Below are positions 6,255 to 6,269 of a DNA stretch of 6,269 nt, one piece after another. A model generated the notes under the pieces. That model saw only the letters and a program-made list of their open reading frames with translations, made no database searches and was not told the DNA's origin. The stretch is taken from NCBI GenBank assembly GCA_044425575.1, contig JAWXVE010000093.1, positions 1 to 6,269 of the forward strand, read 5' to 3'. The position numbers and the translations under genes are program-made. This stretch comes from JAWXVE01 sp044425575 (lineage in GTDB: Bacteria > Bacillota > Clostridia > Lachnospirales > Lachnospiraceae). Every line of letters begins with the position of its first letter. The stretch's first letter is position 1.

Positions 6255-6260
6255 AGGAGG
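6255..6260 (+). promoter_or_regulatory. Ribosome-binding site of an off-window plus-strand gene
   Basis: A consensus AGGAGG sits nine bases from the end of the window. The ATG at 6261 touches it with no spacer, so the true start codon is probably just past 6269. It indicates a divergent gene whose promoter region is shared with the Hint gene. Confidence 0.5.
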
Positions 6261-6269
6261 ATGAAAGAC

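Overview
The window looks like AT-rich chromosomal DNA of a Gram-positive anaerobe of the Clostridia, most likely Lachnospiraceae. This is inferred from the strong AGGAGG ribosome-binding sites, the gene families (AAA-ATPase-like/PD-(D/E)XK proteins, LytTR response regulators, DinD) and the base composition; the species cannot be fixed from sequence alone. All recognisable coding sequence is on the minus strand. A plus-strand gene probably begins just beyond the right edge.

Right part (3433-6269): two intact, tightly coupled genes. The first (5062-6186) encodes a 374-residue protein with an unrecognised beta-rich N-terminal region and a C-terminal Hedgehog/intein (Hint) autoprocessing domain. 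The second (3433-5052) encodes a 539-residue adenosine deaminase of the ADGF/CECR1 (ADA2-like) type with all metal and catalytic residues present. The ribosome-binding site of the deaminase gene overlaps the stop codon of the Hint gene. The two ORFs share one reading frame and are separated by a single TAG plus three codons. Upstream lie a 51-bp near-perfect inverted repeat covering the Hint start codon, a good plus-strand sigma-A-like promoter, a 22-bp palindrome and a ribosome-binding site for the off-window divergent gene.

Middle part (1307-3432): one intact 562-residue AAA-ATPase-like protein with a C-terminal PD-(D/E)XK nuclease domain and a plausible promoter. Upstream of it is a gutted LytTR-type response-regulator gene (3157-3319).

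Left part (1-1306): gene debris. It holds a dinD pseudogene (606-1254) broken by nonsense and frameshift lesions, an unidentified small ORF remnant (391-495), a second gutted LytTR response-regulator gene (95-346) and, fused to it, a C-terminal scrap of a second AAA-ATPase/PD-(D/E)XK gene (13-93). The order 'LytTR regulator then ATPase/nuclease' therefore occurs twice, which suggests an old duplicated module that has decayed.

The Hint-deaminase pair is the most notable system. It resembles a polymorphic-toxin arrangement (Hint processing domain followed by an effector enzyme), but split into two cistrons and with no visible immunity gene downstream.
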